Positions 6,290 to 12,324 of a stretch of DNA of 12,324 nt are shown piece after piece; the stretch's first letter is position 1, and every line of letters starts with the position of its first letter. This DNA is from Pseudomonadota bacterium (GTDB taxonomy: Bacteria > Pseudomonadota > Alphaproteobacteria > Sphingomonadales > Sphingomonadaceae), in NCBI GenBank assembly GCA_023432995.1, contig JAEZES010000315.1, positions 1 through 12,324 on the forward strand, in the 5' to 3' direction. The notes under the pieces were generated by a model that searched no databases, had not been told where the DNA came from, and saw only the letters and a program-made list of their open reading frames with translations. Position numbers and translations under genes: made by a program.

Positions 6290-7060
6290 ATGTTGAAATA
6301 TTACCACGCCGAACCGCTGGCGAACTCGCTCAAGTCGATGATTCCGCTCAAGGAGAAGGGGCTCGCCTACGAGAGCGTCTACGTCGACCTGCACAAGTTC
6401 GAGCAGCACTCCGAGTGGTTCGTGGCGATCAATCCCGAAGGCCAGGTGCCGGTGCTCGACCACGACGGCACGATCGTCACGCACACCACGGTGATCAACG
6501 AGTATCTCGAGGATGCTTTCCCGGAGGCGAACCCGGCCGATGGGCCGCTGCGGCCGCGCGATCCCGTCGGGGCAGCGCGGATGCGCTACTGGAACAAGTT
6601 CGTAGACGAGCACGTGATGAACCACGTCTCGATGCACGGCTGGCACCGGCTGGTCGGGGTGATCGCGCGCAACATCGACGAGGGCACGTTCGAGGAGCTG
6701 CTGAGCCACATCCCGCTGCCCGATCAGCGCAAGAAATGGGCCACCGCGCGCTCGGGTTTTTCCGAGGCGGACCTGCAGAACGCCAGCGAGAAGATCGACT
6801 ATGCGCTGGCCAAAGTCGAGGCGCAGCTCGGGCAGTCGCGCTGGCTTGCGGGCGAGGCCTACACGCTGGCCGACATCAATTTCTATTCGCACTGCGGGAT
6901 GATGGTCGAGCGGATGTTCCCCGAGAAGGAGGTCGCCCGCCAATACCCGCGCATCGTCGACTGGCGCGAGCGGGTGACCGCGCGCCCGGCCGTGGCCGAA
7001 GCGCTGAAGAGCGAGGACCGCACGCAGCCCGGACTCAGGACCTGGAGCGGCGATCGGTGA
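6290..7060 (+). CDS. Glutathione S-transferase family protein, LigF-type beta-aryl etherase-like
   Basis: 256 aa, against about 257 for LigF of Sphingobium SYK-6, which cleaves the beta-aryl ether of Calpha-oxidised lignin dimers with glutathione. The ATG at 6290 starts the family N-terminus (MLKYYHAEP); AGGGA at 6275-6279 is a modest ribosome site. The thioredoxin-like domain (1-80) holds NSLK with Ser13 at the place of the LigF active-site Ser, FEQHSEWF, NPEGQVPVL with cis-Pro54, and EYLEDAFPE. The helical domain (about 90-250) holds YWNKFVDEH, KWATARSGF, YTLADINFY and ARPAV. LigF-like motifs span both domains. Unlike most GSTs, the Glu-Ser that binds the gamma-glutamyl end of glutathione is His65-Thr66. 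Its stop overlaps the VOC GTG (GTGA). GST fold certain; etherase activity likely but unproven. Confidence 0.85.
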   Translation: MLKYYHAEPLANSLKSMIPLKEKGLAYESVYVDLHKFEQHSEWFVAINPEGQVPVLDHDGTIVTHTTVINEYLEDAFPEANPADGPLRPRDPVGAARMRYWNKFVDEHVMNHVSMHGWHRLVGVIARNIDEGTFEELLSHIPLPDQRKKWATARSGFSEADLQNASEKIDYALAKVEAQLGQSRWLAGEAYTLADINFYSHCGMMVERMFPEKEVARQYPRIVDWRERVTARPAVAEALKSEDRTQPGLRTWSGDR

Positions 7061-7463
7061 AGCCGAAAGTCAGCCTGATCACGCTCGGCGTCGCCGATCT
7101 CGGGCGCAGCCTGGCGTTCTACCGCGACGGCCTCGGGCTGCCGACGCACAACTACGATCCCGACGCGGGCGTGGTGTCTTCCGCCTCGAGGGCAACATGC
7201 TGCTGGCGATCTGGCCGCGCGAGGAGCTGGCGAAGGACGCCGGCATCGCGCCTGCGGGCAGCGGCTTCGGCGGCATCTCGCTGGCGCACAACGTGCCGAG
7301 CAACGAGGCGGTCGACGCGCTCTTCGCCGAGGCCGTGGCCGCCGGCGCCCGGCCGCTCAAGCAGCCGGGCGACGTGTTCTGGGGCGGCTATACCGCCTAT
7401 TTCGCCGATCCGGACGGGCACTTGTGGGAAGTCGCCTGGAATCCGGACATCGATCTCACCTGA
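7057..7463 (+). pseudogene. VOC (glyoxalase/bleomycin resistance) family gene with a 1-base frameshift
   Basis: The GTG at 7057 overlaps the GST stop by four bases and opens VKPKVSLITLGVADLGRSLAFY up to DPDAGVV. After 7176 the homology moves into the frame two bases on (FRLEGNMLLAIWPREE), and it continues to the stop at 7461-7463. Restoring one T at 7177-7178 (GTGGTG-TTCTTCCGC) would give one 135-aa protein, a normal VOC length, with the family endings GARPLKQPGDVFWGGY and DPDGHLWEVAWNP. The Glu in HLWEV and His in SLAHNV are likely metal-site positions; beta-1 has no His. VOC proteins range from isomerases to extradiol dioxygenases, so no reaction is assigned. Either a real -1 deletion or a sequencing error. 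I see no slippery heptamer that would suggest programmed frameshifting. Confidence 0.8.
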
Positions 7464-7480
7464 TCAGGAGAACCGAGAGA

Positions 7481-8485
7481 ATGCGTGCATGGAGGCTTCC
7501 GGCCGGGTCGGACGGGTTCGACAAGCTGGCGCTCGAGGAGCTGCCCGATCCGACGCCGGGCCGCGGCGAGGTGCTGATCCGGATCCGCGCCTGCTCGATC
7601 AACTACCGCGACTTCGCGGTCGCCGCGGGCAAGTACTTCGGCGGCGCGCTCAAGGCGCCGGCGATCCCGCTCAGCGACGGGGCCGGGGAGGTCGTCGCGG
7701 TCGGGCCCGAGGTCGCGCGCTTCAAGGAAGGCGACCGGGTGCAGGGCTCGTTCTTCATGCACTGGGAGGACGGCCCGCCGCAGCGCAGCGCGGCGCTTGG
7801 CGACGGCTTTGCTCCCGGCATGCTGGCCGATCTGGTCGTGCTGCCCGAAAGCGCGGTCGTGCCGATGGCCGAGACGCTCGACTACGCGCAGGCCGCGTGC
7901 CTGCCGTGCGCGGGCGTGACCGCGTGGAACGCGCTCTACGAGGGGCCGCGGGCGCTGGTGCCGGGGATGCGGGTGCTGGTGCTCGGCAGCGGCGGCGTGT
8001 CGATGCTGGCGCTGCAGCTCGCCCGCGCCGGCGGCTGCGAGGTGGTCGCGACCTCCTCGTCGAACGACAAGCTCGAGCGGATCAGGGCCCTCGGCGCCGC
8101 GCACGTCGTCAACTACAAGGACGTGCCCGACTGGGGCCGCTACATCGGCCAGGAGCTCGGCGGGGTCGACAAGGTGGTCGAGGTCGGCGGCGCGGGCACC
8201 GCCGAGCAGTCGATGGCCGCGCTGCGCATCCAGGGCGAGATCGCGCTGATCGGCGTGCTGCAGCCCGAGGGCGGACCCAACCCGCGCGGTCTGATGATGA
8301 CCGCGGGCTCGATGCGCGGGATCTTCGTCGGCTCGGCGGCGATGGCCCGGCGGCTCAACGCGGCGATCGACGTCAACCGCATCGAGCCGCTGATCGGCGC
8401 CCCCTTCGGCTTCGAGCAGGCGAAGGACGCCTACGCCCACGCGTGGGGGCCGGAGAGCTTCGGCAAGACGGTAATCGAACTCTAG
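7481..8485 (+). CDS. MDR-family NAD(P)-dependent alcohol dehydrogenase / quinone oxidoreductase-like, zinc-less
   Basis: Medium-chain dehydrogenase/reductase, 334 aa, cytoplasmic. The ATG at 7481 has AGGAGA at 7466-7471, 9 bases upstream. The N-terminal GroES-like domain includes GEVLIRIRACSINYRD (29-44), where NYRD replaces the catalytic zinc Cys of classical alcohol dehydrogenases. The four-Cys structural zinc lobe is also absent; the region 91-101 reads FFMHWEDGPPQ. The Rossmann domain has VLGSGGVSMLALQLA (167-181) and a Ser-rich beta-2 end (TSSSNDK), a pattern common in NADP-using quinone oxidoreductases. This places it in the COG0604-like group that reduces quinones or enones or oxidises alcohols. 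It follows the broken VOC gene by 17 bp and is likely the last gene of that run or leads into the dioxygenase gene 74 bp on. Confidence 0.9.
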   Translation: MRAWRLPAGSDGFDKLALEELPDPTPGRGEVLIRIRACSINYRDFAVAAGKYFGGALKAPAIPLSDGAGEVVAVGPEVARFKEGDRVQGSFFMHWEDGPPQRSAALGDGFAPGMLADLVVLPESAVVPMAETLDYAQAACLPCAGVTAWNALYEGPRALVPGMRVLVLGSGGVSMLALQLARAGGCEVVATSSSNDKLERIRALGAAHVVNYKDVPDWGRYIGQELGGVDKVVEVGGAGTAEQSMAALRIQGEIALIGVLQPEGGPNPRGLMMTAGSMRGIFVGSAAMARRLNAAIDVNRIEPLIGAPFGFEQAKDAYAHAWGPESFGKTVIEL

Positions 8486-8559
8486 AGTTTGCGCTCGATC
8501 ATGGCGGCACGCGGCGCGCGGGCTGACATTGCGGCATCCTGGGAGTAGGAATTCGGCTC

Positions 8560-9459
8560 ATGTGGGAAGTGCGCGTCAGCCCGTGCGGCGATTTCGACAA
8601 CCATCCGTTCGAGTCCGCGCATTTCGAGGCGCGCCCGCTGAGCGCGGCGATGGGCGCCGAGATCGTCGGCCCGCGGCTGAGCGAGCTGTCGGACGCCGCG
8701 TTCGAGGACTTCAAACGCGCGCTGTACCACCACAAGATGCTGTTCGTGCGCGACCAGCACCTGACCCACGCCGAGCACGAGGCGTGGGCCGCGCGGCTCG
8801 GGCCGTTCGCCGTCGACGCCTATACGCAAGGGGTCGAAGGCCACCGCAACGTGCATCCGATCATCAAGGAAGCGGACACTCGGGTCCCGTCCCTGTTCGG
8901 CGGCGGGTGGCACACCGATTCGCCGTTCCTCGCCGAGCCGCCCGCGATCACCACGCTGCGCGCGGTCGAGGTCCCGCCTTACGGGGGCGACACGACCTGG
9001 TGCAACTCGGCGCTCGCCTTCCGGCACCTCAGCAAGACCTACCAGGACATGCTGCGCGGGCTGCGGGTGCACATGTCGGCGCGCAACAACTACCTGACCC
9101 AGGAGACGCTGCTCGGCACCGCGATCCAGTTTTCCAACGAGGACACCCGCCGCGAGGGGCTCGAGGGACGCTACCACCCGCTGGTGCGCACCCATCCCGA
9201 GAGCGGCGAGGAATCGCTCTATATCTGCGACACCTACACGATCGGCTTCGAGGGCATGACGACGGCGGAAGCCAAGCCGATCGTCGATTTCCTCGTCGCG
9301 CACACCACCCAGCACGCATTTACCTGCCGGCTCCGGTGGGAGCCTGGCATGGTCGCGCTGTGGGACAACCGGCTGACGATGCATCTCGGGCCGAACGATT
9401 ACGACGGCTACCGCCGCGAGATGTACCGGACGACGACGGCGGGGACGGTGCCCGTCTGA
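8560..9459 (+). CDS. TauD/TfdA-family Fe(II)/2-oxoglutarate-dependent dioxygenase
   Basis: 299 aa, usual for the family. It couples 2-oxoglutarate decarboxylation to hydroxylation of a substrate; in TauD and TfdA the hydroxylated product then falls apart, releasing sulfite or a phenol. The ATG at 8560 has AGGA (8547-8550) 9 bases upstream. The iron triad is His118-x-Asp120 (GGWHTDSPF) and His275 (LTMHLGPND). Arg290 (MYRTT), 15 residues after the distal His as in TauD, should bind the 2-oxoglutarate carboxylate. Other family signs are MLFVRDQ near residue 62, the GGDTTWCN strand and WDNR before the distal His. A cytoplasmic enzyme. Substrate unknown: an aryl alkyl ether (TfdA-like), a sulfonate or a sulfate ester are all possible. 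Neighbouring ether-cleaving families favour the first, as inference. Confidence 0.93.
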   Translation: MWEVRVSPCGDFDNHPFESAHFEARPLSAAMGAEIVGPRLSELSDAAFEDFKRALYHHKMLFVRDQHLTHAEHEAWAARLGPFAVDAYTQGVEGHRNVHPIIKEADTRVPSLFGGGWHTDSPFLAEPPAITTLRAVEVPPYGGDTTWCNSALAFRHLSKTYQDMLRGLRVHMSARNNYLTQETLLGTAIQFSNEDTRREGLEGRYHPLVRTHPESGEESLYICDTYTIGFEGMTTAEAKPIVDFLVAHTTQHAFTCRLRWEPGMVALWDNRLTMHLGPNDYDGYRREMYRTTTAGTVPV

Positions 9460-9523
9460 GGGTTGGTCAAATCGCTGGCGGGTCGCAAGAACGGCCTCGC
9501 CTTTTCCCCCAAGGCACTGTCCG

Positions 9524-10297
9524 TCAGCCGCCGAATCCCGGCAGAGCCGTCACGAACTCGATCCATGCAGGGCTAACGGCCGCCCAGCCACGCAAGAGGA
9601 AACTGAACAACAAGGTCCATAGAGTCGCGGCTACCGTCGCCCAATGGGGGCGGCGGCGCGTTGTGAGGTCCCAAATCCAAAGCGGCAGCAGCATCGCCAT
9701 GAACACCGCTTCCTGCATGACCAAGCCCGCCAGAGTGGGCTCGACGGCGAACATTCGCGCGATCGCCGGTCTCGCGACGAGACAGAAAAGTGCGATCATC
9801 AACCGCTTATGGGCCGCTGCATCGAAACGCTTATGCCAGGCCGCCCAGAGCAATCCGGCCTGGGCCATCAACGCCGTCAACGGCAATGTTTCCACGACCT
9901 TCGGAAACGACGGCAAGGACATGGGCTCGCGCTGGAATCCGGACGCGATCGTGAGGTAGTTCACCACGAGCAGGCCAAGGCCGAGCGCAACGGCCCACCT
10001 GCCGACCTTCACGTGCGCACGCACTCTGCCAATGGCGATCAAGCGGCTCTGAAGAGGCAGCGCCAACGCAAAGGCCGACCCCATGAGGGCGTGGAGGATT
10101 ATCACCGGGCTGAGAGGGGGCATTTCAATGCCCTCGATAAAGGGGGGGACCAAGCCTCGAAGGAAGAAGCTGGGAGTGAATCCTACGAAGATGACGAGCG
10201 CAATGCCGATCGCATAGCTGGAGAAGAAACGGCGTTGCGCCCGATCTCCGTCACGGCCGACTTCCGGTCCACCGATGCCTGCTGCCCTCGTCGCCAT
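9524..10297 (-). CDS. Multi-pass integral membrane protein, function unknown
   Basis: 257 aa on the minus strand, convergent with the dioxygenase gene (64 bp between stops, no clear terminator seen). The ATG at 10297 follows a G-rich stretch (GGGGGG) that could act as ribosome site. About seven hydrophobic helices can be drawn: roughly 24-46, 64-89, 98-117, 134-154, 163-183, 188-211 and 218-240. His69 opens the second helix and a GRVRAHVKVGRW loop (90-101) follows it. That His-helix-(A/S)GR-x-x-x-H-x-x-x-G pattern resembles DUF2306-like membrane proteins, some thought to be heme-related, but I do not claim membership. Its DNA looks less GC-rich than the flanking catabolic genes, which could mean a different origin. 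It lies 131 bp downstream of the minus-strand VOC gene. Confidence 0.82.
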   Translation of the reverse strand: MATRAAGIGGPEVGRDGDRAQRRFFSSYAIGIALVIFVGFTPSFFLRGLVPPFIEGIEMPPLSPVIILHALMGSAFALALPLQSRLIAIGRVRAHVKVGRWAVALGLGLLVVNYLTIASGFQREPMSLPSFPKVVETLPLTALMAQAGLLWAAWHKRFDAAAHKRLMIALFCLVARPAIARMFAVEPTLAGLVMQEAVFMAMLLPLWIWDLTTRRRPHWATVAATLWTLLFSFLLRGWAAVSPAWIEFVTALPGFGG

Positions 10298-10428
10298 AGC
10301 ACCCCCCGGTAGCGACCCGAGAATACCGGCTCAGACTCCGTCCGGTCCAAGCCTGGACACGATATGGCGCGGCCCGCTCCGATCAAGCAAATTCCTCGCC
10401 ACGCATTTCGAGCGCCGTCGCCAGCGTT

Positions 10429-10830
10429 TCAATCGGCGAAGAAGTTCAGCTCGAGCAGCACGTTGTTGGGATCGGGCGTGAAGATCTGCCGCAGGTTGAT
10501 CGCGCTGACCAGGTTCTCCTGGTACTCCGCGCCCATCGCGTCGAGCCGGTCCTTGACCTCGTCGTAGCCGGTGCATCGCAGCGCCACATGGTGCAGCGCC
10601 CCGGTCAGGCTCCCCGGCTGCACCTCGCGGTCGTAGGCGCGGTAGCAGTCGAGCGAGTTGATGTGGATGATCGCGCGGTTCTCGGCGTCGAACATCCAGG
10701 TCGCGGTCTCGGGCGTCAGCGGCGGCGGCGCGTCCTTGCGCACGAGGCCGAGCAGCTTGCCGTAGAACTCGGCGGTCTCGTCGAGCCGGTCGGTGATGAT
10801 GTTGACGTGGTCGAGCGCTTCGACGTTCAT
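10429..10830 (-). CDS. VOC (glyoxalase/bleomycin resistance/extradiol dioxygenase) family protein
   Basis: 133 aa, an intact single-unit VOC protein. The ATG at 10830 is chosen because the family begins MNVEALDHVNI and AGGT/GAGGAA lies just upstream; a longer start at 10872 would add a poorly fitting tail. Two beta-alpha-beta-beta-beta modules are visible. Candidate metal ligands are His8 (LDHV), His56 (AIIHIN), His81 (HHVAL) and Glu127 (LLELNFF), matching the beta-1, beta-4, beta-5 and beta-8 positions of metal-binding VOC enzymes. The DPNNVLLELNF ending is typical of lactoylglutathione lyase-like and dioxygenase-like members. It is divergent from the LigM gene and shares its control region, so co-regulation with demethylation of aromatics is plausible. 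Exact reaction unknown. Confidence 0.88.
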   Translation of the reverse strand: MNVEALDHVNIITDRLDETAEFYGKLLGLVRKDAPPPLTPETATWMFDAENRAIIHINSLDCYRAYDREVQPGSLTGALHHVALRCTGYDEVKDRLDAMGAEYQENLVSAINLRQIFTPDPNNVLLELNFFAD

Positions 10831-10884
10831 GGTTACCTGTTCCTCGCGCGGTCCGCCGCTTTCCCCTTGCACCCCTAGCGGAAT

Positions 10885-10904
10885 ATTGTATGTGCCGCAT
10901 ACAA
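10885..10904. promoter_or_regulatory. Interrupted palindrome (probable operator) between the divergent VOC and LigM genes
   Basis: TTGTATG-TGCCG-CATACAA (10886-10904) is a perfect 7+5+7 dyad in a short AT-rich island (10881-10931) inside GC-rich DNA. A partly matching half-site CGCATATGTG follows at 10909-10918. On the minus strand TACAAT (10890 to 10885), 5 of 6 matches to TATAAT, overlaps the left arm, so a bound repressor could block the VOC promoter. For the plus strand no convincing -35/-10 pair was found. Dyads of this type are used by GntR, MarR or similar regulators; vanillate and syringate genes in other bacteria are under GntR-, PadR- or MarR-type control. The regulator is not in the window. 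Confidence 0.5.
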
Positions 10905-10952
10905 ATTTCGCATATGTGATTCTTTCATAAGTGAGAGGAAGAGGAAGCTTCG

Positions 10953-12324
10953 ATGGCCGCGAACCTTGAGCAGATCCTGCAGAACACGCCCGATATCGTG
11001 GCGAAGCTGCGCAACTCCCAGATCGGCGCCTACGTCTATCCGGTGGTCGCGCCCGAGTTCTCCAACTGGCGCTCGGAGCAGTGGGCCTGGCAGCACAGCG
11101 CGGTCCTGTTCGACCAGTCGCACCACATGGTCGACCTCTACATCAAGGGCCCCGACGCGCTCAAGCTGCTCAGCGACACGATGATCAACTCGCCCGCGGG
11201 CTGGGAGGTCAACAAGGCCAAGCAGTACGTCCCGACCACGCCTTACGGCCACGTGATCGGCGACGGCATCATCTTCTACCTCGCCCCCGAAGAGTTCGTC
11301 TACGTCGGCCGCGCGCCGGCCGCCAACTGGCTGCGCTTCCACGGCGAGACCGGCGGCTACAACGTCGAGATCATCCACGACGACCGTTCGCCGAGCCGCC
11401 CGATGGGCAAGCCGGTGCACCGCATCTCGTGGCGCTTCCAGATCCAGGGCCCGCGCGCGTGGGACGTGATCGAGAAGCTCAACGGCGAGCCGCTCGACAA
11501 GCTCAAGTTCTTCAACATGTCGACGATGAAGATCGGCGACAAGACCGTGCGCACGCTGCGCCACGGCATGGCCGGCTCGCCGGGCCTCGAGATCTGGGGC
11601 CCCTATGAAGAGCAGGACTACATCAAGGAGCAGATCCTCAAGGCGGGCGAAGAGTTCGGGCTGATCCCGGTCGGCAGCCGCGCCTATCCCTCGAACACGC
11701 TCGAGTCGGGCTGGATCCCGAGCCCGCTGCCGGCGATCTACACCGGCGACAAGCTCAAGGCCTACCGCGAGTGGCTGCCGGCCGGCAGCTACGAGGCGAC
11801 CGGCGCGATCGGCGGCTCGTTCGTCGGCCAGTCGATCGAGGACTACTACCTGAACCCGTGGGAGCTCGGCTACGGCCCGTTCGTGAAGTTCGACCACGAC
11901 TTCATCGGCGCCGACGCGCTCAAGGAGATCGAGCCGGCGGCCCAGCGCAAGAAGGTCACGCTCGAGTGGAACAAGGAGGACATCCAGAAGATCGTCTCCT
12001 CGCTGTTCGAGCCCGAGGGCGAGCAGTACAAGTTCTTCGACCTGCCGCTGGCGAACTACGCCAACTCGAACTACGACGCGGTGCTCGACGCCGACGGCAA
12101 CACGGTCGGCCTGTCGATGTTCACCGGCTACTCGTTCAATGAGAAGAAGGCGCTCTCGCTCGGCACCGTCGACCACGAGATTCCGCTCGGCACCGAGCTG
12201 CACATCCTGTGGGGCGAAGAGAACGGCGGGACCAAGAAGACCAGGGTCGAGCCGCACAAGCAGATCAAGGTCCGCGCGATCGTCTCGCCGGTGCCGTACA
12301 GCCAGATGTCGCGCGAGACCTACG
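10953..12324 (+). CDS. ligM: Tetrahydrofolate-dependent aromatic O-demethylase, LigM/DesA family (3' partial)
   Basis: Moves the methyl group of a methoxy-aromatic (vanillate or 3-O-methylgallate for LigM, syringate for DesA) to tetrahydrofolate, giving the catechol and 5-methyl-THF. It is cytoplasmic, with the GcvT/aminomethyltransferase fold. The ATG at 10953 follows GAGGAAG (10941-10947). 457 codons are open to the window edge; LigM is about 471 aa, so only a short C-terminal piece is missing. Recognised LigM-like segments include RNSQIGAYVYPVVAPEF (20-36), QYVPTTPYGHVIGDGIIFYL, WRFQIQGP, GSRAYPSNTLESGWIPSPLP, GYGPFVKFDHDFIG and SMFTGYS. Tyr29, His58 and Tyr245 fall at the places of LigM Tyr31, His60 and Tyr247 by a constant offset of two. 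LigM and DesA paralogues are common in sphingomonads, so vanillate as substrate is likely but not certain. Confidence 0.9.
   Translation, partial: MAANLEQILQNTPDIVAKLRNSQIGAYVYPVVAPEFSNWRSEQWAWQHSAVLFDQSHHMVDLYIKGPDALKLLSDTMINSPAGWEVNKAKQYVPTTPYGHVIGDGIIFYLAPEEFVYVGRAPAANWLRFHGETGGYNVEIIHDDRSPSRPMGKPVHRISWRFQIQGPRAWDVIEKLNGEPLDKLKFFNMSTMKIGDKTVRTLRHGMAGSPGLEIWGPYEEQDYIKEQILKAGEEFGLIPVGSRAYPSNTLESGWIPSPLPAIYTGDKLKAYREWLPAGSYEATGAIGGSFVGQSIEDYYLNPWELGYGPFVKFDHDFIGADALKEIEPAAQRKKVTLEWNKEDIQKIVSSLFEPEGEQYKFFDLPLANYANSNYDAVLDADGNTVGLSMFTGYSFNEKKALSLGTVDHEIPLGTELHILWGEENGGTKKTRVEPHKQIKVRAIVSPVPYSQMSRETY

Noticed and set aside
7171..7182. Programmed ribosomal frameshift in the VOC gene
   Set aside because: No slippery heptamer or obvious downstream stimulator was seen; a one-base deletion or base-calling error is simpler.
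10336..10362. Small hairpin GTCCA/TGGAC between the membrane protein and VOC genes
   Set aside because: A five-base stem with no T-tract or nearby promoter elements is within chance for GC-rich DNA.
10875..12257. Minus-strand open frame of 460 codons opposite the LigM homologue
   Set aside because: Antisense to a strongly recognised enzyme; composition is typical of a GC-rich shadow frame.

Overview
The window is high-GC DNA packed with catabolic genes and looks like chromosome or megaplasmid from an alphaproteobacterium of the order Sphingomonadales. This assignment rests on protein resemblance recalled from family knowledge, not on a search. The last gene closely matches LigM (tetrahydrofolate-dependent vanillate / 3-O-methylgallate O-demethylase of Sphingobium). 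A gene in the middle matches the LigF type of glutathione-dependent beta-aryl etherase in length and in several motifs.

Layout. (1) 1-1985 (+): 3' part of a PQQ-dependent quinohemoprotein alcohol dehydrogenase with a C-terminal cytochrome c domain; its start lies left of the window. (2) 2110-4881 (+): a tight run of an NAD-type aldehyde dehydrogenase, a DUF1801 gene broken by one in-frame TGA, and a metal-dependent amidohydrolase-fold enzyme of the ACMSD/LigJ/LigW superfamily. (3) 4884-5031: a roughly 150-bp nested palindromic repeat filling the next intergenic gap. (4) 5044-8485 (+): a PTP-like protein, an SDR, the LigF-like GST, a VOC protein broken by a 1-base frameshift, and a zinc-less MDR alcohol dehydrogenase / quinone oxidoreductase. 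Most have short gaps or overlapping stop/start codons, so they are probably co-transcribed. (5) 8560-9459 (+): a TauD/TfdA-type Fe(II)/2-oxoglutarate dioxygenase. (6) 9524-10830 (-): a multi-pass membrane protein and, upstream of it, an intact VOC protein. (7) 10953-end (+): the LigM homologue, divergent from the VOC gene across a 122-bp AT-rich spacer holding a perfect interrupted palindrome. No gene-free stretch exceeds 300 bases. I saw no tRNA, rRNA, CRISPR array or insertion sequence.

How the genes may work together (inference). Three enzymes belong to families that can break aryl or alkyl ether C-O bonds by different chemistries: glutathione-dependent beta-ether cleavage, tetrahydrofolate-dependent O-demethylation and Fe/2-oxoglutarate oxidation. 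Around them are a periplasmic alcohol oxidase, an aldehyde dehydrogenase, an SDR and an MDR that could carry side-chain alcohols to acids. The simplest reading is a catabolic region for methoxylated, ether-linked aromatics such as lignin fragments. Substrates are not proven by sequence, and two small genes (DUF1801 and one VOC) are disrupted as the sequence stands.
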